A stretch of 64,000 nt of DNA from Devosia sp. (GCF_028290625.1 NZ_JAQGJM010000001.1:186001-250000); one strand, 5' to 3'. Positions 11,245 through 21,300 are shown, counted from the first letter of the stretch. Notes: generated by a model not told the origin, from the sequence alone. Numbers and translations: made by a program.

Positions 11245-12648
11245 ATGTTTTCGAATTTCTTGCGCTTGTTGGCGTTGGGGACTGCACTTTCCACCGCGTT
11301 TATTGTTCCGGCGTCAGCGATGTCGCTGCGAGACGCGACGCAGCTTGCGCTCGAATCCAACCCTGAAATCGGGCAGGCGATCCAGAATCGCGAGGCAATC
11401 GAGTTTGAATTGCGCCAGGCCCTCGGTCTGTATGCGCCTCGTGTTGATCTTGAGGCATCGACCGGGGCGGAAATGTTAAGCAGCCCGTCGCGTCGGGCCG
11501 CAGGCATTGACGACAGCCCGCTGTACCCCTCCCAGGTTGCGCTCGTGGCAACCTTTGATCTTTTGGACGGCGGGTTCCGCGATGCCGAAGTGTCGCGCCA
11601 GGCGGCCCGTATCGATGGCGCCTCGTTCCGCGTGCTCGAGCGCAGCGAATTCATCGCATTGCAGATCGCCCGCGTTTACTACCAGGTCTTGCTGCAGCAG
11701 CGCATCGTCGCGCTCAATCAGCAGAACGTGGACTTTCACCAAGGCATGCTGAAGGATGTTTCCAGCAGCATCGAAAGCGGCCAGTTGACTGAGGCCGATC
11801 GCTTTCAGGTTATCGAGCGCATGGCCGCGGCCCGCGCCCGTCTGACCGAATCGGCTGTCGATCTTGAAGCTGCGCGTATCGAGTTTGATCTGTTTGTCGG
11901 CACGCGTCCGGACACCGTTTCGATGCCGCCGCGCGTTGGTGGGGCACTGCCAAAAACGCTTGCGGCAGCGATTGAAGCCGCGCGCGTCAACAACCCGATG
12001 GTTCGTATCGCCAATGCCGATATCGACGCGTCGACCGCCTTGGTCACCCAGGCCGAAGGCGCCTTCGGTCCCAAGGTTCAGTTTGAAGCGCGTGCCTCGA
12101 CTGGATTTGACGTCGGTGGCACGGAAGAAGTCACCAGCGACCTGAGCGGGCGTTTGTCGCTGCGCTGGAATATTTTTGACGGTGGCATTAAGGACGCTCA
12201 GGTACAGGAGCAGGTGCGCCGCCAGTCTGAAGCTATCTATGCCCAGGACCAGGCCTTCCGCGAAGTCGAAGAGGCAGTCCGCACGTCCTGGCTGCGGTTG
12301 CAGACCCAGGGAACGCTCTACGCGACCTATCGTGATCAACTGGATGCCTCCGCTAAGCTGATTTCGGCATATCGCGAGCAGTTCGGGGTCGGTGACCGTT
12401 CGCTCCTCGATGTGCTGGATGCGCAGAACACACGCGTGAACGTTCAGATTTTGCAGGAGACTTCGGACTTCGGCGTCAAGTTTGCCGAGTACCGGCTCAT
12501 GGCCGCGACGGGCCATCTGCTCGGTTTTATGGGTCTGGATGCTCCCAATCAGGCTGGTGCCTATGCGCGTGACGCCCTCAAGGTTGACACTTGGGACGGC
12601 ACGGAGCCCGAGCGTAAGCCTCTCGACCTGACGTCCTTCGTCAATTGA
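11245..12648 (+). CDS. TolC-family outer-membrane efflux/secretion protein
   Basis: This 467-residue protein is the predicted outer-membrane channel of the type I secretion system encoded downstream. It has a signal peptide (about residues 1-25, ending ASA), then two homologous halves of long helices and short beta strands as in TolC, including the TolC-like phrase SLRDATQLALESNPEI near the start of the mature protein and a second-half stretch around FDGGIKDAQVQEQVRRQSE. The frame is open further upstream, but the ATG at 11245 is preferred because it begins a proper signal peptide and follows a G-rich Shine-Dalgarno-like stretch. The ABC ATPase and adaptor genes follow after a 260-bp gap. The substrate is most likely the RTX adhesin encoded at 18.3-28.7 kb. 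Confidence 0.92.
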   Translation: MFSNFLRLLALGTALSTAFIVPASAMSLRDATQLALESNPEIGQAIQNREAIEFELRQALGLYAPRVDLEASTGAEMLSSPSRRAAGIDDSPLYPSQVALVATFDLLDGGFRDAEVSRQAARIDGASFRVLERSEFIALQIARVYYQVLLQQRIVALNQQNVDFHQGMLKDVSSSIESGQLTEADRFQVIERMAAARARLTESAVDLEAARIEFDLFVGTRPDTVSMPPRVGGALPKTLAAAIEAARVNNPMVRIANADIDASTALVTQAEGAFGPKVQFEARASTGFDVGGTEEVTSDLSGRLSLRWNIFDGGIKDAQVQEQVRRQSEAIYAQDQAFREVEEAVRTSWLRLQTQGTLYATYRDQLDASAKLISAYREQFGVGDRSLLDVLDAQNTRVNVQILQETSDFGVKFAEYRLMAATGHLLGFMGLDAPNQAGAYARDALKVDTWDGTEPERKPLDLTSFVN

Positions 12649-12654
12649 GCTTAA

Positions 12655-12675
12655 GCCACGGCGCAGAGCCGTGGC
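12655..12675 (+). terminator. Hairpin after the tolC-like gene
   Basis: A perfect 8-bp stem, GCCACGGC / GCCGTGGC, with a 5-nt loop begins 6 bases after the tolC-like stop codon. There is no T-run, so it may be a weak terminator or an mRNA 3'-end stabiliser. The rest of the gap (12676-12908) has an AT-rich patch around 12770-12800 that may hold a promoter for the next operon. Confidence 0.4.
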
Positions 12676-12908
12676 GCTACTCCCCGTCGCGATGCGATGA
12701 TGAACAGCAAGCGGCGAACGAGAATGGGCGCAGCGGCGGCGCTGGGCCCAATTCCCGATTGGCGCTCCGGTAGTTTACCGTAACTGTATATTGTCTGCGG
12801 TTGGGGTGCTGCCGGTGATAGTGTTGTGGTGCGTCAAGATCCTAAATTCCGCGTTATTCGCCCACCAGCGTGGGGTTCAGGGCGGCTCGGGGGCATCGTG
12901 TACTTGAG

Positions 12909-15107
12909 ATGAAGTCTGACGACAGTTTGCAGGGCGGCGGCGGGTTGCCGGACGCCCAGCTGGGCATTTCGGGCGCCGAGGCCCCGGAAGTGCCATCCCA
13001 GGGCAGCGATCAAATCCTGGCAGCGATTCAGTATCTCGCCCGCCTCTGGCGCAAACCGGACGCGCGCTCATTCCTGACGGCGGGTCTCCCCCTCGATAAC
13101 GATCGGATGACGGCGGACCTGATCGCACCCGCGATGGCGCGAATTGGTGTGGTCACCACGAGCGCGACACGGTCGCTGCATGGGTTGGCGGACTATGAGA
13201 TGCCCGCCATCATGCAGGGCGCCGATGGCCGTTTTCTGATCTGCCTGGGGCGGGAAGGTCGCAAGGCCTATCGCTGCTATGACGCTTCGCGCGGCGAGGA
13301 ACGGATCGTCGACGCCAAGACGCTTCGCAGCAAGGAGCCAAGAGCCCTGCTGATCCTGACGCCCAATTACGAAATGGTGCAGGAAAATTCCGGCATGCGC
13401 TTTGCCCGTTCGGGGCACTGGCTCTGGTCGGCATTCAGGGGCCACGGGCGCAGCATCGTCTATGTGCTGGCCGCCGCGACATTCATCAATATCTTTGCCA
13501 TCGCGTTCCCGATCTTCACGCTCAACGTCTACGATCGCGTGCTGCCCAATGCGGCGATCTCGACGCTCTGGGTGCTGGCGCTGGGCCTGCTGCTGGTGTT
13601 GATCTTTGACATCGCGCTCAAATTGGCCCGCGGGGCGATCATCGATCATGTCGGCCGCAGCATAGATTTCCGCCTGTCGTCGCTGCTGTTCGATCGCGTG
13701 CTCAATACAACAATGGATGCCAGGCCCGCCTCCACCGGCGCGTTCGTCAACCGCATCGCCCAATATGAAATCCTCCGCGATTTTCTAGCCTCCAGCACGC
13801 TCGTCATGTTCGTCGACCTGCTATTTCTGGGCATTTTCGCTTATGTCATCACCTTGCTGGTGGGATGGCTCGTGCTGTTCCCGCTGAGTGCCGGCGTCAT
13901 TTCCATCGCCTTCACGCTGGGCATCGGTTGGCTGTCTGGCCGCGCAGTATCGTCCGCGCTGAAAGAGTCTTCGGCCCGCAATTCTATTCTGGTCGAGGCC
14001 CTGACGAGTTCGCAATCGGTCAAGGCCTCGCGCGCCGAAGGTCAAATGCTGCGCCGTTGGGAGGCGACTGTGCTTGCCTCGTCCGATACGCAGAACACGA
14101 TCAAATGGCTGCAGTCGATTGCCACCAACATCACAGCGACGCTGACCCAGTTGTCGATGACCGGCATCATCATCGGCGGCACCTTCATGGCCGCCGCCGG
14201 CAATATCACCATGGGCGCCATCGTGGCGGCCATGATGTTGTCGAACCGATTGATCGCGCCGATTTCCATGATTTCGTCGATGTTGCTCCGCACGCGCAGC
14301 ACCATGGAAGCGTATCGCACCATCGATGCCATCATGAAGATGCCCGACGAGCGCAGCGCCAAGGACGGGTTTTCCGCGCGCAGCGTCAATCGGGGCCGCA
14401 TTGTCCTCAACAAGGTGCGCTTCGCCTATCCGGGCAGCAAGAACTACGTGCTCGACGGGATCAGCTTTACCGCAGCAGCAGGCGAGAAAATCGGCATCAT
14501 CGGCCGTATCGGCTCGGGCAAGACGACCCTGGGACGCTTGCTTGTTGGCTTCCACGCGGCCAGCGAAGGCGAAATCCTGATCGATGGCGCCGATATTGCT
14601 CAGTACCACCCGGCCGATTTGCGGCGCGGCGTGGGGCTGGTGCTGCAGGATCCCGAATTGTTCAACGGCAGCGTGCGTGAGAACATCTTGATGGCCGATC
14701 CCAGCGCCAGCGAGCAGCGCATGCTACAGGCCGCGCAACGGGCGGGCGTGGACGATTTCGTCTCGCGGCACCCGCAGGGCTATGACATGCAGGTCGGCGA
14801 GCGCGGCGTCCTGCTCTCTGGAGGACAGCGGCAAGCCGTCGCCCTGGCCCGCACAATGCTGGTCGAACCCAAGATACTGTTCCTCGACGAGCCGTCCAGT
14901 TCCATGGACCTGGCGACCGAACGACAGCTCATCGCCAACCTCGAGGCCAGCCTGACGCCGGACCAGACCGTACTGGTGGCAACCCATCGCTATAGCGTGC
15001 TGTCGCTCGTCAGCCGCCTGATCGTGCTCGACAATGGTCGTATCGTCGCGGACGGTCCGCGCGACGATGTGCTTAATCACCTCAAAACGCGCGGGGGCGT
15101 GTCATGA
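12909..15107 (+). CDS. Type I secretion ABC permease/ATPase (LssB/LapB type)
   Basis: This 732-residue inner-membrane exporter is predicted to power export of the RTX adhesin. An N-terminal C39-peptidase-like domain (about residues 30-150) has no recognisable catalytic Cys-His pair, as in LssB/LapB/HlyB-type proteins that do not cut their substrate. A six-helix membrane domain follows (about residues 165-440). The nucleotide-binding domain has a Walker A GRIGSGKTT at residues 532-540, an ABC signature LSGGQRQ from residue 636 and Walker B LFLDEP with Asp660. The frame also opens with a GTG at 12870; the ATG at 12909 gives a more family-like N-terminus, though its ribosome site is weak. The stop overlaps the adaptor start by 4 bases (ATGA), indicating translational coupling. 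Confidence 0.94.
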   Translation: MKSDDSLQGGGGLPDAQLGISGAEAPEVPSQGSDQILAAIQYLARLWRKPDARSFLTAGLPLDNDRMTADLIAPAMARIGVVTTSATRSLHGLADYEMPAIMQGADGRFLICLGREGRKAYRCYDASRGEERIVDAKTLRSKEPRALLILTPNYEMVQENSGMRFARSGHWLWSAFRGHGRSIVYVLAAATFINIFAIAFPIFTLNVYDRVLPNAAISTLWVLALGLLLVLIFDIALKLARGAIIDHVGRSIDFRLSSLLFDRVLNTTMDARPASTGAFVNRIAQYEILRDFLASSTLVMFVDLLFLGIFAYVITLLVGWLVLFPLSAGVISIAFTLGIGWLSGRAVSSALKESSARNSILVEALTSSQSVKASRAEGQMLRRWEATVLASSDTQNTIKWLQSIATNITATLTQLSMTGIIIGGTFMAAAGNITMGAIVAAMMLSNRLIAPISMISSMLLRTRSTMEAYRTIDAIMKMPDERSAKDGFSARSVNRGRIVLNKVRFAYPGSKNYVLDGISFTAAAGEKIGIIGRIGSGKTTLGRLLVGFHAASEGEILIDGADIAQYHPADLRRGVGLVLQDPELFNGSVRENILMADPSASEQRMLQAAQRAGVDDFVSRHPQGYDMQVGERGVLLSGGQRQAVALARTMLVEPKILFLDEPSSSMDLATERQLIANLEASLTPDQTVLVATHRYSVLSLVSRLIVLDNGRIVADGPRDDVLNHLKTRGGVS

Positions 15108-16432
15108 ACGCTCCATTTCGCACCGAGCGGGGGCAGGGACATAGTGTCCTCAGCACGCAGCCGCCGCCGACCGGCTGGCTCTACGTTGTCGTCATTATCG
15201 GCGTTTTCTTCGTCGTCGCGCTTGCCTGGGCCTCATGGGCAGAGATCGATGAGATCAGCCGGGCGGAGGGGCGCGTTATCCCATCGGGGAAGTCGCAGAT
15301 CATCCAAAGTGCTGAAGCCGGCGTCGTCACCGATATCCTGGTCAGGTCCGGCGAACGCGTGAGCAAGGGCCAGCAACTGATTCAGCTCGACGACACCAAT
15401 ACGGCGTCGAGCGCGGGCGAGGTGCAGGCCCGCGTATTGGCGCTCCTCGCGCAAACGACTCGCCTGGCCGTGGAAAGCCAGGCGCAGGATGCTGGCGCAT
15501 TCATTTGTCCCGCAGAAATTGTTTCATCGGCCCCCCAGATTTGTGACAGCGAAATCCAGTTGCTGACGACCCGCGCGGCCAGTCTGGCGCAGGGCAAGGA
15601 TGTGCTGATCCAGCGCGTCGAGCAACGCAATCGCGAGCTGGGCGAGGTCAATGCCAATCAGAACCGGCTCACCGGCAACCTGGCTCTGGCGCAGGAGCGG
15701 CTTAACCTGATGGCGCCACTTGCCGAGCGCGGGCTGGTCGCCCAAACCACTTATCTGAGCATGCAGAGCGAAGTCAGCGATCTGACTGGCCAGATTGCCG
15801 GCGCCAACGAATCCAAGGCGCGCCTCGAAGCCGCCCTCAAGGAAGCCCAACTCCAGGTTGACCAGGTCACGCTGCAGTTCCGTCAGGATGCGCTGGCGGA
15901 ACTGACGGTCCGCCGTGCGGAACTCGCCAGTGCGCAGCAGCAATTGCGTGGTGCCGAGGACCGCGTGATGCGCACCGATATCCGCTCCCCAGTGGATGGC
16001 GTGGTCAATAGCATAGAGGTCAACACCATCGGTGGCGTCGTTGCTGCGGGCACGCGCCTGCTCGATATCGTGCCGATTTCCGACACGCTGCTGGTTGAGG
16101 CGCATCTCAAGCCATCCGACGTCGCCTTCATCCTTCCGGGGCAGCAAGCGCGCATCAAACTGACCGCCTATGACTATTCAATTTTTGGCGGGTTGACGGG
16201 CGAAGTGACCAATGTGTCGGCCGACAGCATTGTCGATCCCAACACCCGTGAGACCTACTACCTCGTCCAGATCCGGGCCGACAAGGCCGTGCTCGAATAT
16301 CGCGGGCGCGAATTGCCGGTGCTGCCCGGCATGGTCACCAGTGTCGATATTCTGACCGGCAAGCGCACTATTCTGCAGTACCTGCTGAAGCCTATCAACA
16401 AGACCCGGCAGGAGGCGCTCAGTGAGCGATAG
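15104..16432 (+). CDS. HlyD-family type I secretion periplasmic adaptor
   Basis: This 442-residue membrane-fusion protein should bridge the ABC exporter and the TolC-like channel. One transmembrane helix lies at about residues 25-47 after a short cytoplasmic tail. A lipoyl/barrel-sandwich half follows (EGRVIPSGKSQIIQSAEAG), then a long coiled-coil hairpin at about residues 130-275, then the second lipoyl half with RSPVDGVVNSI. The C-terminal RTX-exporter adaptor region ends in LLKPINKTRQEALSER, the usual end of this family. The gene overlaps the ABC gene by 4 bases and the next gene by 11 bases, so it sits in the middle of a tightly packed operon. Confidence 0.94.
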   Translation: MNAPFRTERGQGHSVLSTQPPPTGWLYVVVIIGVFFVVALAWASWAEIDEISRAEGRVIPSGKSQIIQSAEAGVVTDILVRSGERVSKGQQLIQLDDTNTASSAGEVQARVLALLAQTTRLAVESQAQDAGAFICPAEIVSSAPQICDSEIQLLTTRAASLAQGKDVLIQRVEQRNRELGEVNANQNRLTGNLALAQERLNLMAPLAERGLVAQTTYLSMQSEVSDLTGQIAGANESKARLEAALKEAQLQVDQVTLQFRQDALAELTVRRAELASAQQQLRGAEDRVMRTDIRSPVDGVVNSIEVNTIGGVVAAGTRLLDIVPISDTLLVEAHLKPSDVAFILPGQQARIKLTAYDYSIFGGLTGEVTNVSADSIVDPNTRETYYLVQIRADKAVLEYRGRELPVLPGMVTSVDILTGKRTILQYLLKPINKTRQEALSER

Positions 16433-17060
16433 TGCCAGGCTGGTCGCCGAGGACCAAGACGCTACAGCCGGCAGCAGCAGACTTGCTCAATTGACGCGCC
16501 CCGAATTTCGCACGCTAACCACGCCCAGCGGCCGAAAGGGCGTTCGACTGGAGCAGGTGTTCTGGAACGCCTTGAGTATGCTGAGCGCGGGGGCGGGCCA
16601 AAAGCGCTCCCGCTTCGTCGCCAAGATCCTGGAAGAGGCAAACGAGCAAGACATCAATGCCACCGGCGCGATCCGCAGCGCCACCGTGAATCTGTTGATG
16701 GAAGAGCTGCAGCGCCTGCTGCCGCTGGCCAATGCCAGCACAATGATCAGCCTGTTGCAGGCCGGTCCCGCGCCGTCCTTTGCGCTCGACAGGCGCAAGA
16801 GGCTGGTACAGGCCAATGCCGAATTTCTGCGCTATCTGCGCTCGGTCGGTGGCGCCGTCAGCGGCGCAACGCCGGTCGATGCCGCGCAACTGTCATTGGA
16901 GAGACCATTGGAAACGCTGTTCGATGAACTGGTTTCAGGGGGGACGACCGAGTGCGGCATTTCCATTCGCTTCGGCAATCGCGATCGGCGCACGACTGCT
17001 CGATTGCTGCTGGTCCCGCCCGCGCCCGCAAGCGTGATCATTGGCTACGTGCTGGCGTGA
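16422..17060 (+). CDS. Unrecognised protein in the type I secretion operon (possible PAS-like fold)
   Basis: I do not recognise a family for this 212-residue protein. It has no signal peptide or membrane segment, so it is probably cytoplasmic. The N-terminal half is helical and charged. From about residue 115, a stretch beginning PSFALDRRKRLVQANAEFL and ending in hydrophobic beta-strand-like segments resembles the N- and C-terminal strands of PAS sensor domains; this is a pattern judgement only. The GTG start at 16422 is supported by a strong Shine-Dalgarno sequence (CAGGAGG, 6 bases upstream) inside the adaptor gene. The stop overlaps the next gene's GTG start (GTGA). Its position between the adaptor and a lipoprotein gene suggests a role in controlling or assembling the secretion system. 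Confidence 0.8.
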   Translation: MSDSARLVAEDQDATAGSSRLAQLTRPEFRTLTTPSGRKGVRLEQVFWNALSMLSAGAGQKRSRFVAKILEEANEQDINATGAIRSATVNLLMEELQRLLPLANASTMISLLQAGPAPSFALDRRKRLVQANAEFLRYLRSVGGAVSGATPVDAAQLSLERPLETLFDELVSGGTTECGISIRFGNRDRRTTARLLLVPPAPASVIIGYVLA

Positions 17061-18163
17061 AATCCTCGCCAATCCTGCGCCGCCTGATGATCCTGATCCA
17101 GACGATGACATTGGCGGCGCTGCTCGGCGCCTGCTCCTCCACCATGCAACAGGTCGGCATGGCACCCGCGCCGGCGCCCGAAACACCCATGGTTGCTGAA
17201 ACGGTCGGCACCGGCCAATTGGTCATTGGTGTGCTGAGTTTCGCAGAGCCCGTGAACCGGTCCGGCGGGGCCGCGGACGCGACTGCGCTTGCCGCCAAGC
17301 TAGCAGCGCAGTCCATTACCAAACACCCCGTCAGTGTTGTCATTCGTCCGCAGTCGGACGGCGTTGCCCGCGATGCCGAGGCGTTCCAGGCGGCCAACGT
17401 TCGCCTGACAATCGGCGGCAGCGACCCTCGGGCAATTGCGGGCCTGGCCAAGGCAATGGCACCGCGCAAAGTGCCGACGATCGCCCTGGCATCGCTCAGT
17501 GATACCGGCAGCCTTCTCTATGGCGCTGGTCTTGCACCGCGTGAGGAGGCCGCCGCCCTCGTCGGCGAAGCCAAGCGGCTCGGCTACGCCAAGGTCGGCA
17601 TAGTCTTTGGCAGCGATCCGGACAGCGCTAGCTTTGGAACGGCCGTGGCCGACATCGCCGCGGCCCAGGGTATTGCCGTTATCCGCATCGATGTCCTCAA
17701 CCCCGAAACGTTCCAGGCAGGGCTCGCCGCAGCACTTGCCGCTGGCAAGGTCGATGCGTTGGTTTTCGCCATTGACCCCCAGCGCGCTGCGGGATTGATC
17801 GCCGGCAGCGCTCCCGCCGCAATGGCCGGCATCGCCATCGTGGGCAATGCTGGCTGGACCTTGGCGGAACCTCTCCCGGCTGCTGTCCGCAGCTCGTGGT
17901 ATCCATCGCTGCCGCGCGCCGGCATAACGGCTTTCGCCACGCGTTTTCGGGCCGCCTATAATGCGACACCGACTCTGGCCAGCGCCGTGATCTACGATCT
18001 GGTCGTCATGGCGGCGGTGCTGGACCAGGTTGCAGGCGCGGAGGCCTTCAGCGCTGGAACACTGCAAAGCGATCTTGGCTTTACCGGCTTTACTGGTCCC
18101 TTTACTTTTGGCGCCCTCGGCCTTGTGCAGTCCCGCAGCTACGAGATTGTTGCCGGTCGCTGA
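17057..18163 (+). CDS. Lipoprotein with periplasmic-binding-protein fold (LpoA/penicillin-binding-protein-activator-like)
   Basis: This 368-residue predicted lipoprotein has a signal sequence with a lipobox LGAC (Cys26). The mature part has the alternating alpha/beta pattern of a type I periplasmic-binding fold (Leu/Ile/Val-binding type), with phrases such as RLTIGGSDPRAIAGLAKAM and RLGYAKVGIVFGSDPDSASFG. In alphaproteobacteria this combination is usually annotated as a penicillin-binding protein activator, by analogy with LpoA. The frame is open upstream, but the GTG at 17057 overlaps the preceding stop and places the lipobox at the expected position. As the last gene of the secretion operon, just before the giant adhesin, it may couple secretion to peptidoglycan or sense an envelope ligand; both ideas are inference. 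Confidence 0.82.
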   Translation: MKSSPILRRLMILIQTMTLAALLGACSSTMQQVGMAPAPAPETPMVAETVGTGQLVIGVLSFAEPVNRSGGAADATALAAKLAAQSITKHPVSVVIRPQSDGVARDAEAFQAANVRLTIGGSDPRAIAGLAKAMAPRKVPTIALASLSDTGSLLYGAGLAPREEAAALVGEAKRLGYAKVGIVFGSDPDSASFGTAVADIAAAQGIAVIRIDVLNPETFQAGLAAALAAGKVDALVFAIDPQRAAGLIAGSAPAAMAGIAIVGNAGWTLAEPLPAAVRSSWYPSLPRAGITAFATRFRAAYNATPTLASAVIYDLVVMAAVLDQVAGAEAFSAGTLQSDLGFTGFTGPFTFGALGLVQSRSYEIVAGR

Positions 18164-18177
18164 CCCTTTCCATCTTG

Positions 18178-18250
18178 AAGCATATCAGGTTATGCTTGTC
18201 GATTAAGGTTAAGTGCAGCTTAAGCGCAAATGCCATATCAGGTTATGCTT
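18178..18250 (+). promoter_or_regulatory. Paired 17-bp repeats upstream of the RTX adhesin gene, the first palindromic
   Basis: The sequence CATATCAGGTTATGCTT occurs exactly twice, at 18181-18197 and 18234-18250, 53 bp apart (close to five helical turns). The first copy is embedded in a perfect inverted repeat, AAGCATA-N6-TATGCTT (18178-18197). The second copy keeps only the inner part of the left arm. This looks like a pair of binding sites for a dimeric regulator. One CtrA-like box lies between the two copies. Confidence 0.6.
18209..18223 (+). promoter_or_regulatory. CtrA-like box (TTAA-N7-TTAA), distal
   Basis: TTAA at 18209-18212 and TTAA at 18220-18223 are separated by exactly seven bases, matching the consensus of the alphaproteobacterial cell-cycle regulator CtrA. 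The site is 114 bp before the adhesin start codon, between the two 17-bp repeats. It fits a consensus and binding has not been tested. Confidence 0.5.
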
Positions 18251-18301
18251 TGGCTCTATTTGGAATTTGCTGCCGGTTTTACGTCCCCGTATAAGTCTGG
18301 G

Positions 18302-18316
18302 TTAATTAAGCTTTAA
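18302..18316 (+). promoter_or_regulatory. CtrA-like box (TTAA-N7-TTAA), proximal
   Basis: A second exact TTAA-N7-TTAA lies 20 bp before the adhesin ATG and is embedded in a near-palindrome. At this position a bound protein would probably overlap the transcription start or leader, which would favour repression. Two exact matches within 110 bp in a G+C-rich genome are unlikely by chance. Confidence 0.5.
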
Positions 18317-18336
18317 TCCGATTGCCGGGGGCCTCC

Positions 18337-21300
18337 ATGATCGAACGTTCCGACTCAAACTCTGATTTCGTTGTCGATACGACGTTGGATACCAATTCGC
18401 TGCCGACCGCTGAAATCCTGGTGGCTCAAGCGGATACGGGAGCGATCACGGCGACCGATGCGACGCCGCCGGACGCCGCGGCCACGCAGAACCAGGCAAG
18501 CCTGGTGGTCGAAATTGAGAATGGCTCGATACTGCATCTGCCCGAGGGCGCAAGTATTGATGCGCCCCGGATGAATGGCGCCAATCTCGAATTCGTCCAG
18601 CCCGATGGCTCCGTCATCGTGGTGCCGAACGGCGCCATCGAAGGCCTGACCATCGTGCTGGGCAGCGTGGAAATCCCGCCCCTCACCGTGGCCGCATTGT
18701 TTGCTGCAAGTGATATCCAGACCGCGGCTGGCCCCGCCGGAAATGGTCCGCCGAGCTCCGGCGGCAATTTCGACGTGCTGCCCGCTGGCGATATCGGCAG
18801 CGCGTTCACCTATGGCGCTTTGCTCGACGGCACCGACCTGCCGACCACCGAAACCACCGATGAAGAAAGCTTCGACAACAACCTGGCGCCGCGGTTCGAG
18901 CTGGCGATCAGCGAAGCCCGCCTCTCCGAAGAGGGCCTGGCCGGCGGCAATGCGGATCTGGATGGCGACGCCGATACCACTAACAGTTCGGTCTATTCGG
19001 GCAACCTCAACGCATCCGACCCCAATGGCGATCCGCTGGCATTCAGCTTTGGCGAACCCACGACGGCTGTCAGCTCGCAGGGCGTGGCACTGACCTGGAC
19101 CGGCGTTGGTACCTCGGAGCTCTCCGGTTGGGCTGGTGAGACCCTCGTCGTCCAGGCGGTTGTATCGGGCAATTCCGGTGCATACACGGTCACGCTTTTC
19201 CAGCCCGTCGATCACGCCAACGGCGGCGGTGAAAACGAGTTCCGCTTTGACCTGCCCATCACGGCCACCGATGGCCGCGGCGGTAGCGCTTCGACAGCCA
19301 TTCGCATCATCGTGGAGGACGACAGCCCGACCGTCGACGTGACGGCCAAGACCGGCGAAGGCGCTCCCCACCTGGTGATTTCGCTGGATGAGGCCGTCGG
19401 TAATGGTTCGGGCGAAGGCAACCCTTCGGGTGAAGGTAATCCATCGGGTGAAGGCGGCGGCAACACCGGCGACGATGCCCCGGGCGTGCTTGGCCGGGTG
19501 ACGACGTCGTTCGAAGGCGGCCTCGCGGCGCTGTTCACCGTCTCCGGCGGATTTGGTGCCGATGGTGCCGGTTCCAGCACCGCCGTGTTCAGCTTCGCCG
19601 GCATTCCGGCAGAAGGCCTGGCCACGAATCTGTCGGCTACGCATGGCGGATTGATTACGCTGTTCCTCGAAGATGGTGTGGTCTTCGGCCGCGATGCCGC
19701 GGGTGACGATGTTTTCAAGATCGAAATCGTTGGTGCCCCAGGCGCCGAACAGTTGCAGACCACGCTCATCGAAGCGATCGCGCATGGCGGCGGCGAGGGC
19801 AACCAGTTCGATCAGACAGCCTTGCTGCAACTGCTGGGGGCGGGCGCCGCTCAACTGAAGTACGAAGTCACGCGCACGGACTTCGACGGCGACACCACCA
19901 CGCATTCGGCCACGATCGACCTGGTCACGAAAGACTCGTCGGTCATTTCCTTCGAAGATGACAACCCGAGCCTCAGCGCCGTGAAACCGCAGACAGTGGC
20001 GGAACTGACAGCGGACGGTGCATCGAACGCCTTTGTGCCGACCACCATCTCCAACGTATCCCTCAACGTGACCTGGGGCTCCGATGGCCCCCACGCCCAG
20101 AATCTGGCCTTCACCACGGCAAACGGCGATAGCGGCCTGACGTCGAACGGGCAGGCCATCAATTATTCGATCAGCGGCACCCTGCTCACCGCAGCGGCTG
20201 GTGGCCGCGAAGTCTTCACCGTGCAGTTGAACGCCGATGGCTCGTATACCTTTGCCCTCAAGGACAATATCGACCACACGCCCGGCAGCAATAACCAGGA
20301 ACTGACGTTTGGCTTCCAGGCGACCGATGGGGATGGCGATTCCGTCGCGGGCAGCTTCAAGGTCAATGTGACGGACACGGTCCCCACGATCGACACCACC
20401 GAGACCGCGACTGCTTCTGAGTACACCCTGGACGCGGTGCAGCCCGGCAACCTCAACATCGACTGGAACGCCGACGACAATAATAGCGGCACTATCGCCA
20501 ATCGTAGCGTCGCCTTCGCCGATCTCGTGGCGCCGGCCGACCTGACCTCGGACGGCAAGGCCGTCATCTATAGCTATAATTCCGACCATACAGTGCTGAC
20601 GGCAAAAGCCGGCACTGAAACCATCTTCACCGTCTCGCTCAGCGACGCCGGCACGGGCAGCTATGCCTTCCACCTCCACGGCAATATCGACCATGTCGTC
20701 GGCACCGATACCAGGGAACTTTCGTTCGGCTTCCGGGCGACCGACGCAGATGGCGATTCCGTTATCGGCAGCTTCAAGGTCAATGTGACGGACACTGTCC
20801 CCACCATTGGCGCGACCGAGACCGAGACCGTGTCCGAGCAAAACCTGCCGTTTTTCTTTGACGAATCCCACCCAGACGAGAGCGACGCGCTGGTGCAACC
20901 CGGCAAGCTCAACATCGACTGGAATGCCGATGACAATAATGGCAACCCTGCCAATCGCAGCGTCGCCTTTGCGGCCGTCGCAGGGCCCGTCGACCTGACC
21001 TCGGACGGTAAGGCTGTCGTCTATAGCTACAATGCCCAACACACGGTGCTGACCGCAACGGCGGGCGGCCAAATCGTGTTCACCGTGTCGCTGAGCGATA
21101 CCGGGACCGGCACCTACACCTTCCGCCTCTATGGCAATATCGACCATGCCGTCGGCACTGATACCAAGCCGCTGAACTTCGGCTTCGTTGCCACCGACTC
21201 CGATGGCGATCCAGCCTCGTCCAGCTTTACGGTCAACCTGCTCGACGATCAGTTGAGCCTGGATTCGGTTGGCGTGCGCTATGTCGAAGAAGAGGCACTG

